Counted from the stretch's first letter, positions 1 to 5,899 are shown. The stretch is DNA of 9,227 bases from Candidatus Dormiibacterota bacterium (GCA_003164475.1 PLTL01000281.1:1-9227); one strand, 5' to 3'. Numbers and translations: made by a program. The notes: generated by a model not told the origin, from the sequence alone.

Positions 1-432
1 CTCAACGTCCTCGAGGGCACGGTGGTCGGTCAGTGCGTTCCGCACCACCGCCACCAGGAGTTCCTGGGCTTTCTGCGCAAGCTCGAGCGGGAGTTCCCAG
101 CCCCTATCGACCTCCACCTCATCCTCGACAACTACGCGACCCACAAACACCCCGCGGTCAAGACCTGGCTGGCAGCCCACCCGCGGTTCCAGTTGCACTT
201 CACGCCCACCAGCAGCTCGTGGCTGAATTTGGTGGAATGCTGGTTCAGTGCCCTCACCAAGCGCCGCATCCGCCGGGGCTCGTTCGTCAGCGTCCCCAAC
301 CTGATCGAGGCCATTCACGAGTACATCGACCTGAACAACTCCGATCCCCGTCCCTTTGTCTGGACCGCGTCCGTTCAGGCCATCCTCGACAAGCTCAACC
401 GTTGTCGAGTCATTTCACAGACGGACCACTAG
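1..432 (+). CDS. IS630-family transposase, C-terminal part (5' end outside window)
   Basis: This reading frame is open from the first base and ends at TAG 430-432, giving 143 visible codons of a DDE transposase that cuts and joins insertion-sequence DNA. Two of the three catalytic acids are visible. The second Asp lies in LILDNYATHKH (D43 of the visible part). The Glu lies in the SSSWLNLVECWF stretch (E79), with 35 residues between them, as expected for the IS630/Tc1-mariner group. The first catalytic Asp must lie upstream of the window, so intactness cannot be judged. GTG at 22 is not the true start, because the similarity to the family already begins at codon 1. The tail KLNRCRVISQTDH is typical of a natural C-terminus. 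No terminal inverted repeat could be defined, because the left end is not present. Confidence 0.88.
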   Translation, partial: LNVLEGTVVGQCVPHHRHQEFLGFLRKLEREFPAPIDLHLILDNYATHKHPAVKTWLAAHPRFQLHFTPTSSSWLNLVECWFSALTKRRIRRGSFVSVPNLIEAIHEYIDLNNSDPRPFVWTASVQAILDKLNRCRVISQTDH

Positions 433-440
433 GTTGCCCC

Positions 441-471
441 GCCCGGAGGCCATGGTGGGCCTCAGCCGGGC
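441..471. terminator. Strong hairpin just after the transposase gene
   Basis: GCCCGG (441-446) pairs perfectly with CCGGGC (466-471). Inside it, AGGCC (447-451) pairs with GGCCT (458-462), leaving a 6-base loop and a 3-base bulge on the right side. It starts 8 bases after the transposase stop codon. No T-run follows, so a classical intrinsic terminator is not proven; T-less hairpins are common as terminators in high-GC bacteria. It could instead be part of the insertion-sequence end. Confidence 0.35.
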
Positions 472-540
472 CCATCAGAGGTCCCCGCGGGAATCCTTCG
501 GGACTTGCCCGGCTGCCGACGCGGGAGATCACCCGTTCAG

Positions 541-560
541 GTGGCGCAGAGTGGTGCCAC
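541..560 (-). terminator. Possible hairpin terminator downstream of the acetyltransferase
   Basis: GTGGCGC (541-547) can pair with GTGCCAC (554-560) through six Watson-Crick pairs and one G-T pair, around a 6-base loop. It lies about 33 bases beyond the stop codon of the minus-strand acetyltransferase gene. No T-run is present. The evidence is structure and position only. Confidence 0.22.
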
Positions 561-592
561 CCCTCTGCGGAAGACGGCCTGGCGGGCGGCGA

Positions 593-1315
593 TCAGACCG
601 CGTGCCGCATCCACACGTTCGGCTCCCAGTACCGTCCCGAGTCTGCACCGCGGTCGATCGCTACCGTGGCGAGCCCGCCCGGGAACCAGTAAGAGCCGCT
701 CTGGAGGTAAGTCATTTGAGTCCACTCCTCCCAGTCGGCGACGGTGCCGGTGATCCGCAGGGAGCGGGGCTCTGTTTTCAGGATGGTCGCGCCGAGCCGT
801 TCGTGGACCCGCATCCAAGGGTCGAATAGCCAACCGTCGGGTCGCCGCCACGCGGCGTAGCGCTCGATCGGTACGAGTGGGTAGCGCTCCTTCCAGCTCG
901 GACGGACCGGAGCGATCAGGGCGGTGAATCCATGCCGGCTGGCGAGATCACCCATTGCTTGAAGGGCGACCGAGCTGAGGCCGCGGCCCTGGAGATTTCG
1001 CGGGATCATGATCACCATCGCGCATAGGACATTGGCTCCGGCCTGATCGAAGCCGCGCGCGATTGCTCCATCGATTCCGGCGGGGAGATCCTCGAGGCTC
1101 CCGTCCCAGCGCACGGGTAGTGAGCGCACGCGGGCCAGCACCTCGTCGTTGTCGCCGAGGCGATGGAACTGGAACTCGGGGCGCTCCTCGGTCAGGCGGC
1201 CCCAGTACGTGTTGAGGACGTCTCCGTGGTTGTTGTACTCGGGAAAGAGGTCGCTGGTCAGCTCCCCCGCCGGCTCGGTCAGGTCGGGCCGCTCGGCCAC
1301 GGTCACTGTCTTCAT
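593..1315 (-). CDS. GNAT-like acetyltransferase family protein, substrate unknown
   Basis: A soluble protein of 240 residues that I recognise as a conserved actinobacterial-type family related to GNAT acetyltransferases, which transfer acetyl groups from acetyl-CoA. The acetyl-CoA pyrophosphate-binding pattern (R/Q-x-x-G-x-G/A) is seen in IPRNLQGRGLSS, residues 104-115. It is followed by the helix ALQAMGDLASRHG and a strand TALIAPVRP. The family signature continues with SWKERYPL (140-147), ERYAAWRRPDG (151-161), DPWMRVHERLGA (165-176), TGTVADWEEW (189-198) and a C-terminal YWEPNVWMRH. The frame stays open up to 1375, but I chose ATG 1313-1315 because MKTVTVAERPDL looks like a natural N-terminus and a GAGAG purine stretch lies a few bases upstream. 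The acceptor cannot be deduced. The gene diverges from the SulP gene, with the insertion sequence on its 3' side. Confidence 0.8.
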   Translation of the reverse strand: MKTVTVAERPDLTEPAGELTSDLFPEYNNHGDVLNTYWGRLTEERPEFQFHRLGDNDEVLARVRSLPVRWDGSLEDLPAGIDGAIARGFDQAGANVLCAMVIMIPRNLQGRGLSSVALQAMGDLASRHGFTALIAPVRPSWKERYPLVPIERYAAWRRPDGWLFDPWMRVHERLGATILKTEPRSLRITGTVADWEEWTQMTYLQSGSYWFPGGLATVAIDRGADSGRYWEPNVWMRHAV

Positions 1316-1606
1316 GTCTCTCGTGATGATGGCGCGGATCGTGGGTGTCCCGCTCATCCAGCCTGCCGATGCCACCGGCTCCGTTTCCCCGGGTCAGACT
1401 GGATGTAGCGGGCGGGCGGTACGAGGGGTCGCCTTCGGGCCTGAAGCCGGCGAGCTCGGCTAGGGCCCCCACGGTAGCGGTCCACCAGCGAATCCTTTCG
1501 GACCAGGCCACTGCACACCCCGAGTCCTACCGCTCACCGGCGAGATCGGCAGGGACCGATCCGAGAGGCAATCGCTCTGGACTTGCGCAGCGCCCCGCGT
1601 GCTTGT

Positions 1607-1619
1607 TCGAGAATCTCGA
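1607..1619. promoter_or_regulatory. Perfect palindrome TCGAGAATCTCGA, candidate operator
   Basis: TCGAGA and TCTCGA form perfect 6-base arms around a single central A, 74 bases before the SulP start codon. Its odd length and moderate AT content suit a dimeric repressor site better than a terminator. It is not linked to any known regulator; function is inferred from symmetry and position. Confidence 0.35.
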
Positions 1620-1657
1620 CCGAGTGGCCAAGAGCCATCACCAGCGCCAGCGGTGGC

Positions 1658-1671
1658 TCCGCGGCCGCGGA
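1658..1671. promoter_or_regulatory. Perfect 14-base GC palindrome in the SulP leader
   Basis: TCCGCGG is followed directly by its reverse complement CCGCGGA, ending 21 bases before the SulP ATG. It could be a protein-binding site in the promoter or leader. As RNA it would not form a good hairpin, because there is no loop. GC-only palindromes arise more easily by chance in a high-GC genome, so this is weaker than the palindrome at 1607. Confidence 0.25.
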
Positions 1672-1692
1672 TCACGCCCGGCGAGAGGAATC

Positions 1693-3360
1693 ATGAGCAA
1701 CTGGTGGGTCCCCCCGACCTGGCGCCACTACCGGGCGGCATGGCTGGGCGCCGATGCGTTGGCCGGCCTGACCCTGGTCGCCGTGGCCCTGCCGTCGCAG
1801 ATGGCGACCGCCCTCCTGGCCAACCTGCCAGCTGTCGCCGGGCTCTACGCCTTTGTCGCGGGATCGCTCGTCTACGCCCTGGTAGGGACGCACCGTCACC
1901 TCTCGGTCGGCGCCGACTCGACAATCGCCCCCGTGCTGGCCACCGCGGTGGCGTCGATCGCCGCGGTCGGCACTATCCGCTACGGCACCGCCATGGCCTT
2001 CATGGCACTGCTGGTGGGCGTCCTGCTGGTGGCTATCGGCCTTCTCCGCCTGGGATGGATTTCGGAGTTCCTCTCGACCCCAGTCGTCACCGGCCTCCTG
2101 GCCGGGATCGGCGTTGAGATCATCGTCCGCCAGATCCCCACGATTCTCGGCTTCAGCGCTGGCGGCAACGACACCATCGACCGGGTCCGGGACGTCTTCG
2201 CCCGCTTGGGGCACACCAACGGCTGGTCGCTGGGCATCGCCGTCGGCGTCCTGCTCGTGATCGCCGTCGCTCAGCGCATCGACCACCGCCTCCCCGGAGC
2301 TCTGCTCGGCCTGATCCTGTCGGTTGTAGCCGTCGACGTCCTCGGCCTGGCCTCGCACCAGGGCGTGGCGGTGATCGGGGCCATCCACGGCGGACTGCCC
2401 CATGTCAGCCTGCCGTCCATCTCCTGGTCGCAGCTCCGCCAGCTTCCCGGCCCGGTGTTCACCGTGGCCTTCCTCTGCATCGCCCAAACCGCGGCCACGG
2501 TCCGTTCGTCGGCCACCGCCCGGCCACGGGACAATGAGTTCAACCGAGACTTGATCAGCGTGGGGGCCGGCAGCGTGGCTGCCGGGCTAATCGGGACCAT
2601 GGCCGTCGACGCCAGCCCGCCCAACACGGCCATCGTGACCGCCTCGGGCGGCCGCTCCCAGCTCACCAACACCATGGCGGCGCTGGTGGTGCTGGCCGTG
2701 CTGTTGGCATTCACGGCCCCCCTGGCTCAGCTGCCCAAGGCGACGCTGGGGGCCACCCTGGTGTTCATCGCCTCCAAGCTCTTCCGGGTCGGTGAGCTGC
2801 GGACCATCCTCCGCTTCGACCGCCTTGAGTTCGCGCTGGCCGCGGTCACCCTCCTGGTCGTCGCGGTGGTCGGCATTGAGCAGGGCGTGCTGCTGGCCAT
2901 GTTCCTTTGCCTGGCCGACCGGACCCGGCGCACCGCCCGCCCACGGGACTCGATCCTGGGCCGTGAGTCGGGCACGGACCACTGGATCCCTCTCGACATC
3001 GGCGGCCCCACGGAGCAGGTGCCTGGGGTTCTGGTGTACCTGATCTACGCGCCTCTCTGGTACGGCAACGCCGATTATGTGCGGTCGCGGATCCATCACC
3101 TCCTCGACGATGCCGTCACCCCGGTGCAGGCGGTGATCCTGGACGCCAACGCCATCTCCGACATCGACTACACCGCTCTGCAGACCCTGCGCGGCCTGGT
3201 CACCGAGCTCGAGATCCGAGGAGTGGCCATTGGAATCGCCCGGGCGTCGCGTCTGGTCCATCACGACCTGAAGCACGGAGCGCTGCTCAGACAGCTCGGC
3301 CAAGATCACCTCTTCGACTCGGTCGACGAAGCCGTCACCGCCCTCCGGCGGGACCTCTGA
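1693..3360 (+). CDS. SulP (SLC26-type) inorganic anion permease with C-terminal STAS domain
   Basis: A full-length integral membrane transporter of 555 residues that would carry an inorganic anion such as sulfate or bicarbonate into the cell; the substrate cannot be assigned. Residues 15-85 match the SulP core start: ADALAGLTLVAVALPSQMA, then LLANLPAVAGLYAF and VGTHRHLSVGADSTIAPV. Many hydrophobic segments follow up to about residue 408. Residues 445-555 form a cytoplasmic STAS domain, with APLWYGNADYVRSRI (453-467) and VILDANAISDIDYTALQTL (481-499). The start is ATG 1693, preceded by GAGAGGA at 1683-1689, although the frame is open further upstream. The TM10-region motif is unusual: AVDASPPNTAIVTASGGRSQ (304-323) stands where classical sulfate permeases have a Ser-Arg-Thr-type sequence. 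A possible small ORF overlaps its stop codon. Confidence 0.92.
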   Translation: MSNWWVPPTWRHYRAAWLGADALAGLTLVAVALPSQMATALLANLPAVAGLYAFVAGSLVYALVGTHRHLSVGADSTIAPVLATAVASIAAVGTIRYGTAMAFMALLVGVLLVAIGLLRLGWISEFLSTPVVTGLLAGIGVEIIVRQIPTILGFSAGGNDTIDRVRDVFARLGHTNGWSLGIAVGVLLVIAVAQRIDHRLPGALLGLILSVVAVDVLGLASHQGVAVIGAIHGGLPHVSLPSISWSQLRQLPGPVFTVAFLCIAQTAATVRSSATARPRDNEFNRDLISVGAGSVAAGLIGTMAVDASPPNTAIVTASGGRSQLTNTMAALVVLAVLLAFTAPLAQLPKATLGATLVFIASKLFRVGELRTILRFDRLEFALAAVTLLVVAVVGIEQGVLLAMFLCLADRTRRTARPRDSILGRESGTDHWIPLDIGGPTEQVPGVLVYLIYAPLWYGNADYVRSRIHHLLDDAVTPVQAVILDANAISDIDYTALQTLRGLVTELEIRGVAIGIARASRLVHHDLKHGALLRQLGQDHLFDSVDEAVTALRRDL

Positions 3361-3542
3361 GCGATCAGCCGCCGAGCGCCATCGCCACCCTCGAGCACGC
3401 CGTCTCTCTATTGGAGATCGATGCCGCAAGCGCCGACTGCGTCTCGGGATGGGAGCTGGTCGCCGGGCGCCACCTGACCGTGGGGGGCCCCAAGAGCTGG
3501 TCCAGGCTCATGGCGGCCCCCACCTTCCGGCCCTTGGGCTGA
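3357..3542 (+). CDS. Possible small ORF (61 residues) coupled to the SulP gene, CTG start
   Basis: A reading frame begins right at the end of the SulP gene and reads LSDQPPSAIATLEHAVSLLE at its start (initiator Leu/Met), ending ...APTFRPLG at TGA 3540-3542. The proposed start CTG 3357-3359 overlaps the SulP stop in a CTGA arrangement and has GGCGGGA a few bases upstream. That mirrors the common ATGA/GTGA coupling, but CTG starts are rare. Codons end overwhelmingly in G or C and first positions are G-rich, as in real coding sequence. The reverse-strand frame has the same third positions, so GC at position 3 alone does not decide the strand. A Cys and two Trp residues are visible; I recognise no family. 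It might also be the remnant of a decayed gene. Confidence 0.35.
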   Translation: MSDQPPSAIATLEHAVSLLEIDAASADCVSGWELVAGRHLTVGGPKSWSRLMAAPTFRPLG

Positions 3543-3548
3543 GGCCGG
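3527..3548. terminator. GC hairpin between the convergent SulP and exchanger genes
   Basis: CCGGCC (3527-3532) pairs perfectly with GGCCGG (3543-3548) around a 10-base loop that contains the stop codon of the small ORF. It lies 21 bases beyond the exchanger stop on the minus strand and could end transcripts from both sides. There is no T-run, so the call rests on position and symmetry. Confidence 0.28.
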
Positions 3549-3569
3549 CGGGGGGCACCACAGTTGGAG

Positions 3570-4571
3570 TCATGCGACGGCCAGGACCGCAACCACGAAC
3601 CCCACGTAGCCGGCAATGATGACCCAGCCCGCCCAGCGTCGAAGGCCCCGATCCCTGTAGGCGAGCACCAGAGTCAGCGCCGTCAGCCCGACATACCACC
3701 CCGCGATGAGCAGGTCTTGGCCCGATGGCCGTCCCAGCCCGATGACGACGGTGGGGATCAGAAGTCCGGCGGCCACGTTCAATGTGTTGCTGGTGAGTGC
3801 CGTGCTCAGTGCTGCCGCTCCTCTTCCCTTGGCCGCCAGATGGACTGCGGCCACTGCCGGGGGCAGGCTGGTCAGGGCAGCCAGGACGAGACCGCCGACC
3901 ACGACTTCGGCCACGCGGTAGTGCTGTCCCAGGGCTGCCGCCCCTCGCTCCATGGTCACCGTGGCCAGAATCACGATGACCAGCGCCGGGGCCGCCACCA
4001 GCGCGTCCCGGGAACTTCCCCGCTGGGGACGAATGGTGACCTCCAGCTCGAGCTCCTCCTCGTCCACCGCCGAAGCGAGCCAGCTCGCCCATCGCGACGG
4101 CAGGGGAAGCCTCCGAAGCTCGGTGCGATGCGCGACCAGCAGGGCGATGTAGGGCAGCACCACGACGAGCACCAGCCCGAGGGCCACGGCAGAGCCAACG
4201 ATGCCCATGACGGTCGCCAGGCACACGATCGCGACCCACAAGGCGACCGTTCCGGTGAGTGCGACCACCTTGCGGTGCAGGCCGATCCGCCCTGCGACCA
4301 CAGCGGCAAGGCCGAGCAGCACAGCCAGGTTGAAGATGTTGGAGCCGATGACCACACCAGCACCGAGCGCTGCCTGGCGGTGAGCCAGGGCTGCGACGGC
4401 GGCGGCGATGTTAGCTGGGTCAGCCGCGAGGGCGGCCAGTAAGCCGAGCAGCGCCTCCGACAGTCCCAACCACTCGCCCACCCGCTCCACCCGGGAAACG
4501 AGGATCCAGCTGGTACCGAGGCTGACCACGGCGCCGCCCCCGAAGGCGAGCAGCGACAGTCCTACTCCCAT
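3570..4571 (-). CDS. Divergent CaCA-superfamily (sodium/calcium exchanger-like) membrane protein
   Basis: A full-length 333-residue membrane protein with two inverted halves, each beginning with an alpha repeat as in cation/Ca2+ exchangers. Repeat 1 is AADPANIAAAV (49-59) plus VVIGSNIFNLAVLLG (73-87). Repeat 2 is AALTSLPPAVAAV (231-243) plus ALTSNTLNVAAG (258-269). An acidic loop (DEEELELE, 170-177) joins the halves. In characterised exchangers the motif G-T-S-x-P-E in each repeat supplies a Glu that binds Ca2+. Here those positions read Asn54 and Pro238, so classical Na+/Ca2+ exchange is doubtful; I recall related actinobacterial proteins annotated as sodium:proton exchangers. The start at ATG 4569-4571 is the outermost possible one, because an in-frame TGA lies six codons upstream. 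It overlaps the stop of a small upstream ORF, suggesting translational coupling, since its own Shine-Dalgarno sequence is weak. Confidence 0.82.
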   Translation of the reverse strand: MGVGLSLLAFGGGAVVSLGTSWILVSRVERVGEWLGLSEALLGLLAALAADPANIAAAVAALAHRQAALGAGVVIGSNIFNLAVLLGLAAVVAGRIGLHRKVVALTGTVALWVAIVCLATVMGIVGSAVALGLVLVVVLPYIALLVAHRTELRRLPLPSRWASWLASAVDEEELELEVTIRPQRGSSRDALVAAPALVIVILATVTMERGAAALGQHYRVAEVVVGGLVLAALTSLPPAVAAVHLAAKGRGAAALSTALTSNTLNVAAGLLIPTVVIGLGRPSGQDLLIAGWYVGLTALTLVLAYRDRGLRRWAGWVIIAGYVGFVVAVLAVA

Positions 4572-4759
4572 CGGAGCTCGGGGTTGTCACCACCAGCACG
4601 CGCGCGCTCCCGACGAACGCGGCGGCCCACTCCCCAGCCGAGGTCGACCCGGATGCCCATGTCGGCTCCATTCCACGAGATGACAATGTGCCGACCAGAC
4701 TTCCCGGCGCCCCACGCGAGAGCGTACCACTCGCCTCCTGGCCCCAGCCACGGCCCCAA
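4562..4759 (-). CDS. Possible small protein (65 residues) overlapping the exchanger start
   Basis: I do not recognise this protein. The frame ends at TAG (4562-4564) inside the exchanger gene, so the two would overlap by 10 bases, a common sign of a coupled operon. It reads GEWYALAWGAGKSGRHIVIS and then WNGADMGIRVDLGWG. The alternating hydrophobic and polar residues, with many Trp and Gly, suggest beta strands. The tail GRRVRRERARAGGDNPELRWE is charged. The chosen start is TTG 4757-4759, because GGGAG lies 6 bases before it. The frame is open to 4969, but the extra residues upstream are Arg/Gly-rich and look non-coding. A GTG about 12 codons further upstream is an alternative, without a visible Shine-Dalgarno sequence. 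Role unknown; context suggests a partner or cytosolic companion of the exchanger. Confidence 0.38.
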   Translation of the reverse strand: MGPWLGPGGEWYALAWGAGKSGRHIVISWNGADMGIRVDLGWGVGRRVRRERARAGGDNPELRWE

Positions 4760-4956
4760 CTTGGGCTCCCGGCCGCCGGCGGAAATTGGGCCCACCGGGT
4801 GAATGAAGCCAAGCGGGGTCGCACGGGCAACTTCAGGATGGCCGCGGCCGGATTCCTGCCCCAGGTGTCGCGGGAACCCGGCGGCCATGGTCCGCGTGGC
4901 CCTCGGGGCTCGACTCCCCGACCCGGCACCGCGACCGGCGTCCCTCCCCCGCCCCC

Positions 4957-4962
4957 TAGACT
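4957..4962 (+). promoter_or_regulatory. Possible -10 element (TAGACT) giving a near-leaderless transcript
   Basis: TAGACT fits the TANNNT -10 pattern common in actinobacteria and ends 11 bases before the ATG of the metalloprotease gene. That would place the transcript start only a few bases before the codon. The gene has no Shine-Dalgarno sequence, which fits leaderless translation. No -35 sequence is recognisable. Confidence 0.3.
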
Positions 4963-4973
4963 TCCACACTCAG

Positions 4974-5534
4974 ATGCCCCGGTTCGCCACCCCGCCTGCC
5001 GACTACGCCCGGAGCCAGGCGGCCCTCGAACTGCCCCATCCCCCCCCGGCCGGGGCCGCGCTCCTGGTCGCCGCGCTCCTGGAGAGCCAGCTGCTCAAGG
5101 AGCGCGAGCAGCTGGCCGGGGCACTGCTGGAAATGCTCGACGACAGCTTCGGACTGCCTGAGGTCCGGCTGGCACTGGTGGACCGGCCTCAGACGCATTC
5201 CACCGATCAGCGCGGCCGCCTGGCCCAGAAGACCTACGGCTACTACCGCTGCCGGATCGCACGCCCGGGAGCGGATCCGGAGCGCTGCGCCATCCGGATC
5301 TACCACCGCACCGCCGTCCGCGGGCAGGCGCTGGCCCCCGGGGCCTTCGTCAACACCCTGCTCCACGAGTGGACCCATCACTTCGACTTCAGCGCCCTTC
5401 GACTCTCCCGTTCCCCCCACACCGCCGGCTTCTTCGCCCGGCTGCGCTGGCTGGCGGGTGCGGTGGGCGCCTCGCCGAGGATCTCTTCCGCTCCCACGCT
5501 CCCCTTGCCGCTTCGAGGGCCGGCCCCGCGCTAG
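4974..5534 (+). CDS. Putative zinc metalloprotease-like protein (HExxH), unnamed family
   Basis: A 186-residue protein without a signal peptide or membrane segment, so probably cytosolic. Its key feature is FVNTLLHEWTHHFDFSALRL (125-144), which contains the zincin motif HExxH (H131, E132, H135). It is followed by SPHTAGFFARLRWL (147-160), where H149 could be the third zinc ligand, giving an HExxH-x13-H arrangement reminiscent of SprT-like and related metallopeptidase domains. I know unnamed bacterial proteins with a similar HEwtHHfD...HTxGFF pattern, but no substrate is established. The middle part has an aromatic motif TYGYYRCRI (87-95). ATG 4974 was chosen over the longer open frame to 4803 because the upstream residues look non-coding and a -10-like TAGACT is well placed. 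The last 20 or so residues are Pro/Leu/Arg-rich and lack family character, so a late frameshift is possible. Confidence 0.65.
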   Translation: MPRFATPPADYARSQAALELPHPPPAGAALLVAALLESQLLKEREQLAGALLEMLDDSFGLPEVRLALVDRPQTHSTDQRGRLAQKTYGYYRCRIARPGADPERCAIRIYHRTAVRGQALAPGAFVNTLLHEWTHHFDFSALRLSRSPHTAGFFARLRWLAGAVGASPRISSAPTLPLPLRGPAPR

Positions 5535-5567
5535 CATCAGCGTGCCAGCCCGAACGCGGAGGAATCG

Positions 5568-5897
5568 ATGAGCCAGCTCCTGCTCAGTCGGCCGCACCAC
5601 TCGATTGCGGCCGGGATCGCCTCCGGCACCGCCATGCCGCTGCCGGTGGCGTGTGGGGTCGATCCTTTCCTCGGCGGCTTCGCCCCTCCCCCGCCGGCCC
5701 GGCCCTCGTCGGCAGCCCGGAGCGGCCACCCAGAAACATGCGCTACGGTGAGGGGCGAGTTGGTCGCCAATGTCGACGGCAGCCGGAGTCTACAAGGTGT
5801 TTCCGAATTCCCCATGAGGCCTAGGCGATGGTGGGGGAACTCATCGTCGCCCTCCGACATGGGACCCCGGGCGCAGCTGGGCCCGGGAAGGAGTTGA
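5568..5897 (+). CDS. Possible small ORF (109 residues) upstream of the aminotransferase
   Basis: I do not recognise this product. The case for it is the start: ATG 5568 is preceded by GCGGAGGA, one of the best Shine-Dalgarno sequences in the window, at good spacing. The stop TGA (5895-5897) lies 2 bases before the aminotransferase TTG, as expected for coupled genes. The first 50 or so codons end mostly in G or C and encode MSQLLLSRPHHSIAAG, a mildly hydrophobic stretch, then a Pro-rich segment. The second half has ordinary codon positions and a composition more like non-coding DNA. It may be a short leader or decayed gene rather than a functional protein. This covers the 365-base stretch between its neighbours, in which I see no other gene. 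A 15-residue ORF starting at 5770 also exists but has no clear support. Confidence 0.28.
   Translation: MSQLLLSRPHHSIAAGIASGTAMPLPVACGVDPFLGGFAPPPPARPSSAARSGHPETCATVRGELVANVDGSRSLQGVSEFPMRPRRWWGNSSSPSDMGPRAQLGPGRS
5866..5893 (+). promoter_or_regulatory. Hairpin overlapping the aminotransferase ribosome binding site
   Basis: CCCGGGC (5866-5872) pairs perfectly with GCCCGGG (5881-5887) around an 8-base loop. The right arm includes the first two bases of the ribosome binding site GGAAGGAG (5886-5893), which lies 6 bases before the TTG start. Folding could partly hide the site, and ribosomes translating the upstream ORF through the stem could open it. The structure and overlap are seen; the regulatory effect is inferred. 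Confidence 0.35.
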
Positions 5898-5899
5898 AC

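Larger units (their letters stand above)
1316..1692. other. 377-base divergent intergenic region
   Basis: This region separates the start of the acetyltransferase gene (minus) from the start of the SulP gene (plus), so it should hold promoters for both. The SulP frame remains open backwards to 1345, but the residues it would add are Arg/Ser/Pro-rich and unlike a SulP N-terminus, so I treat it as non-coding. I found no convincing -35/-10 pair. The two perfect palindromes in its right part are listed separately. No RNA gene was recognised. Confidence 0.6.

Noticed and set aside
1345..1692. N-terminal extension of the SulP gene by 116 residues
   Set aside because: The extension is Arg/Ser/Pro-rich without SulP character, while ATG 1693 has a good ribosome site and a typical SulP start.
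2587..3429. 280-residue minus-strand frame opposite the SulP C-terminal half
   Set aside because: Composition is rich in Gln, Arg, Gly, Asp and His with no domain, as expected for the antisense of a GC-rich gene.
3508..4442. Long overlapping open frames on both strands across the exchanger gene (3508-4239 minus, 3564-4442 plus)
   Set aside because: Their translations are Arg/Gly/Gln/His-rich low-complexity shadows, whereas the exchanger frame has alternating membrane segments and alpha-repeat motifs.
4904..4920. tRNA T-arm-like hairpin (CGGGG, 7-base loop CTCGACT, CCCCG) followed by an acceptor-like ACCCGGC
   Set aside because: The loop lacks the conserved first T. No D arm or properly placed acceptor partner is found upstream, and the only candidate anticodon loop (around 4885-4891) lacks the invariant T33. 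It is best explained as a chance GC hairpin.
4956..5729. 257-residue minus-strand open frame opposite the metalloprotease gene
   Set aside because: It is Arg/Gly-rich with no recognisable motif, whereas the opposite strand carries the HExxH motif and aromatic family signatures.
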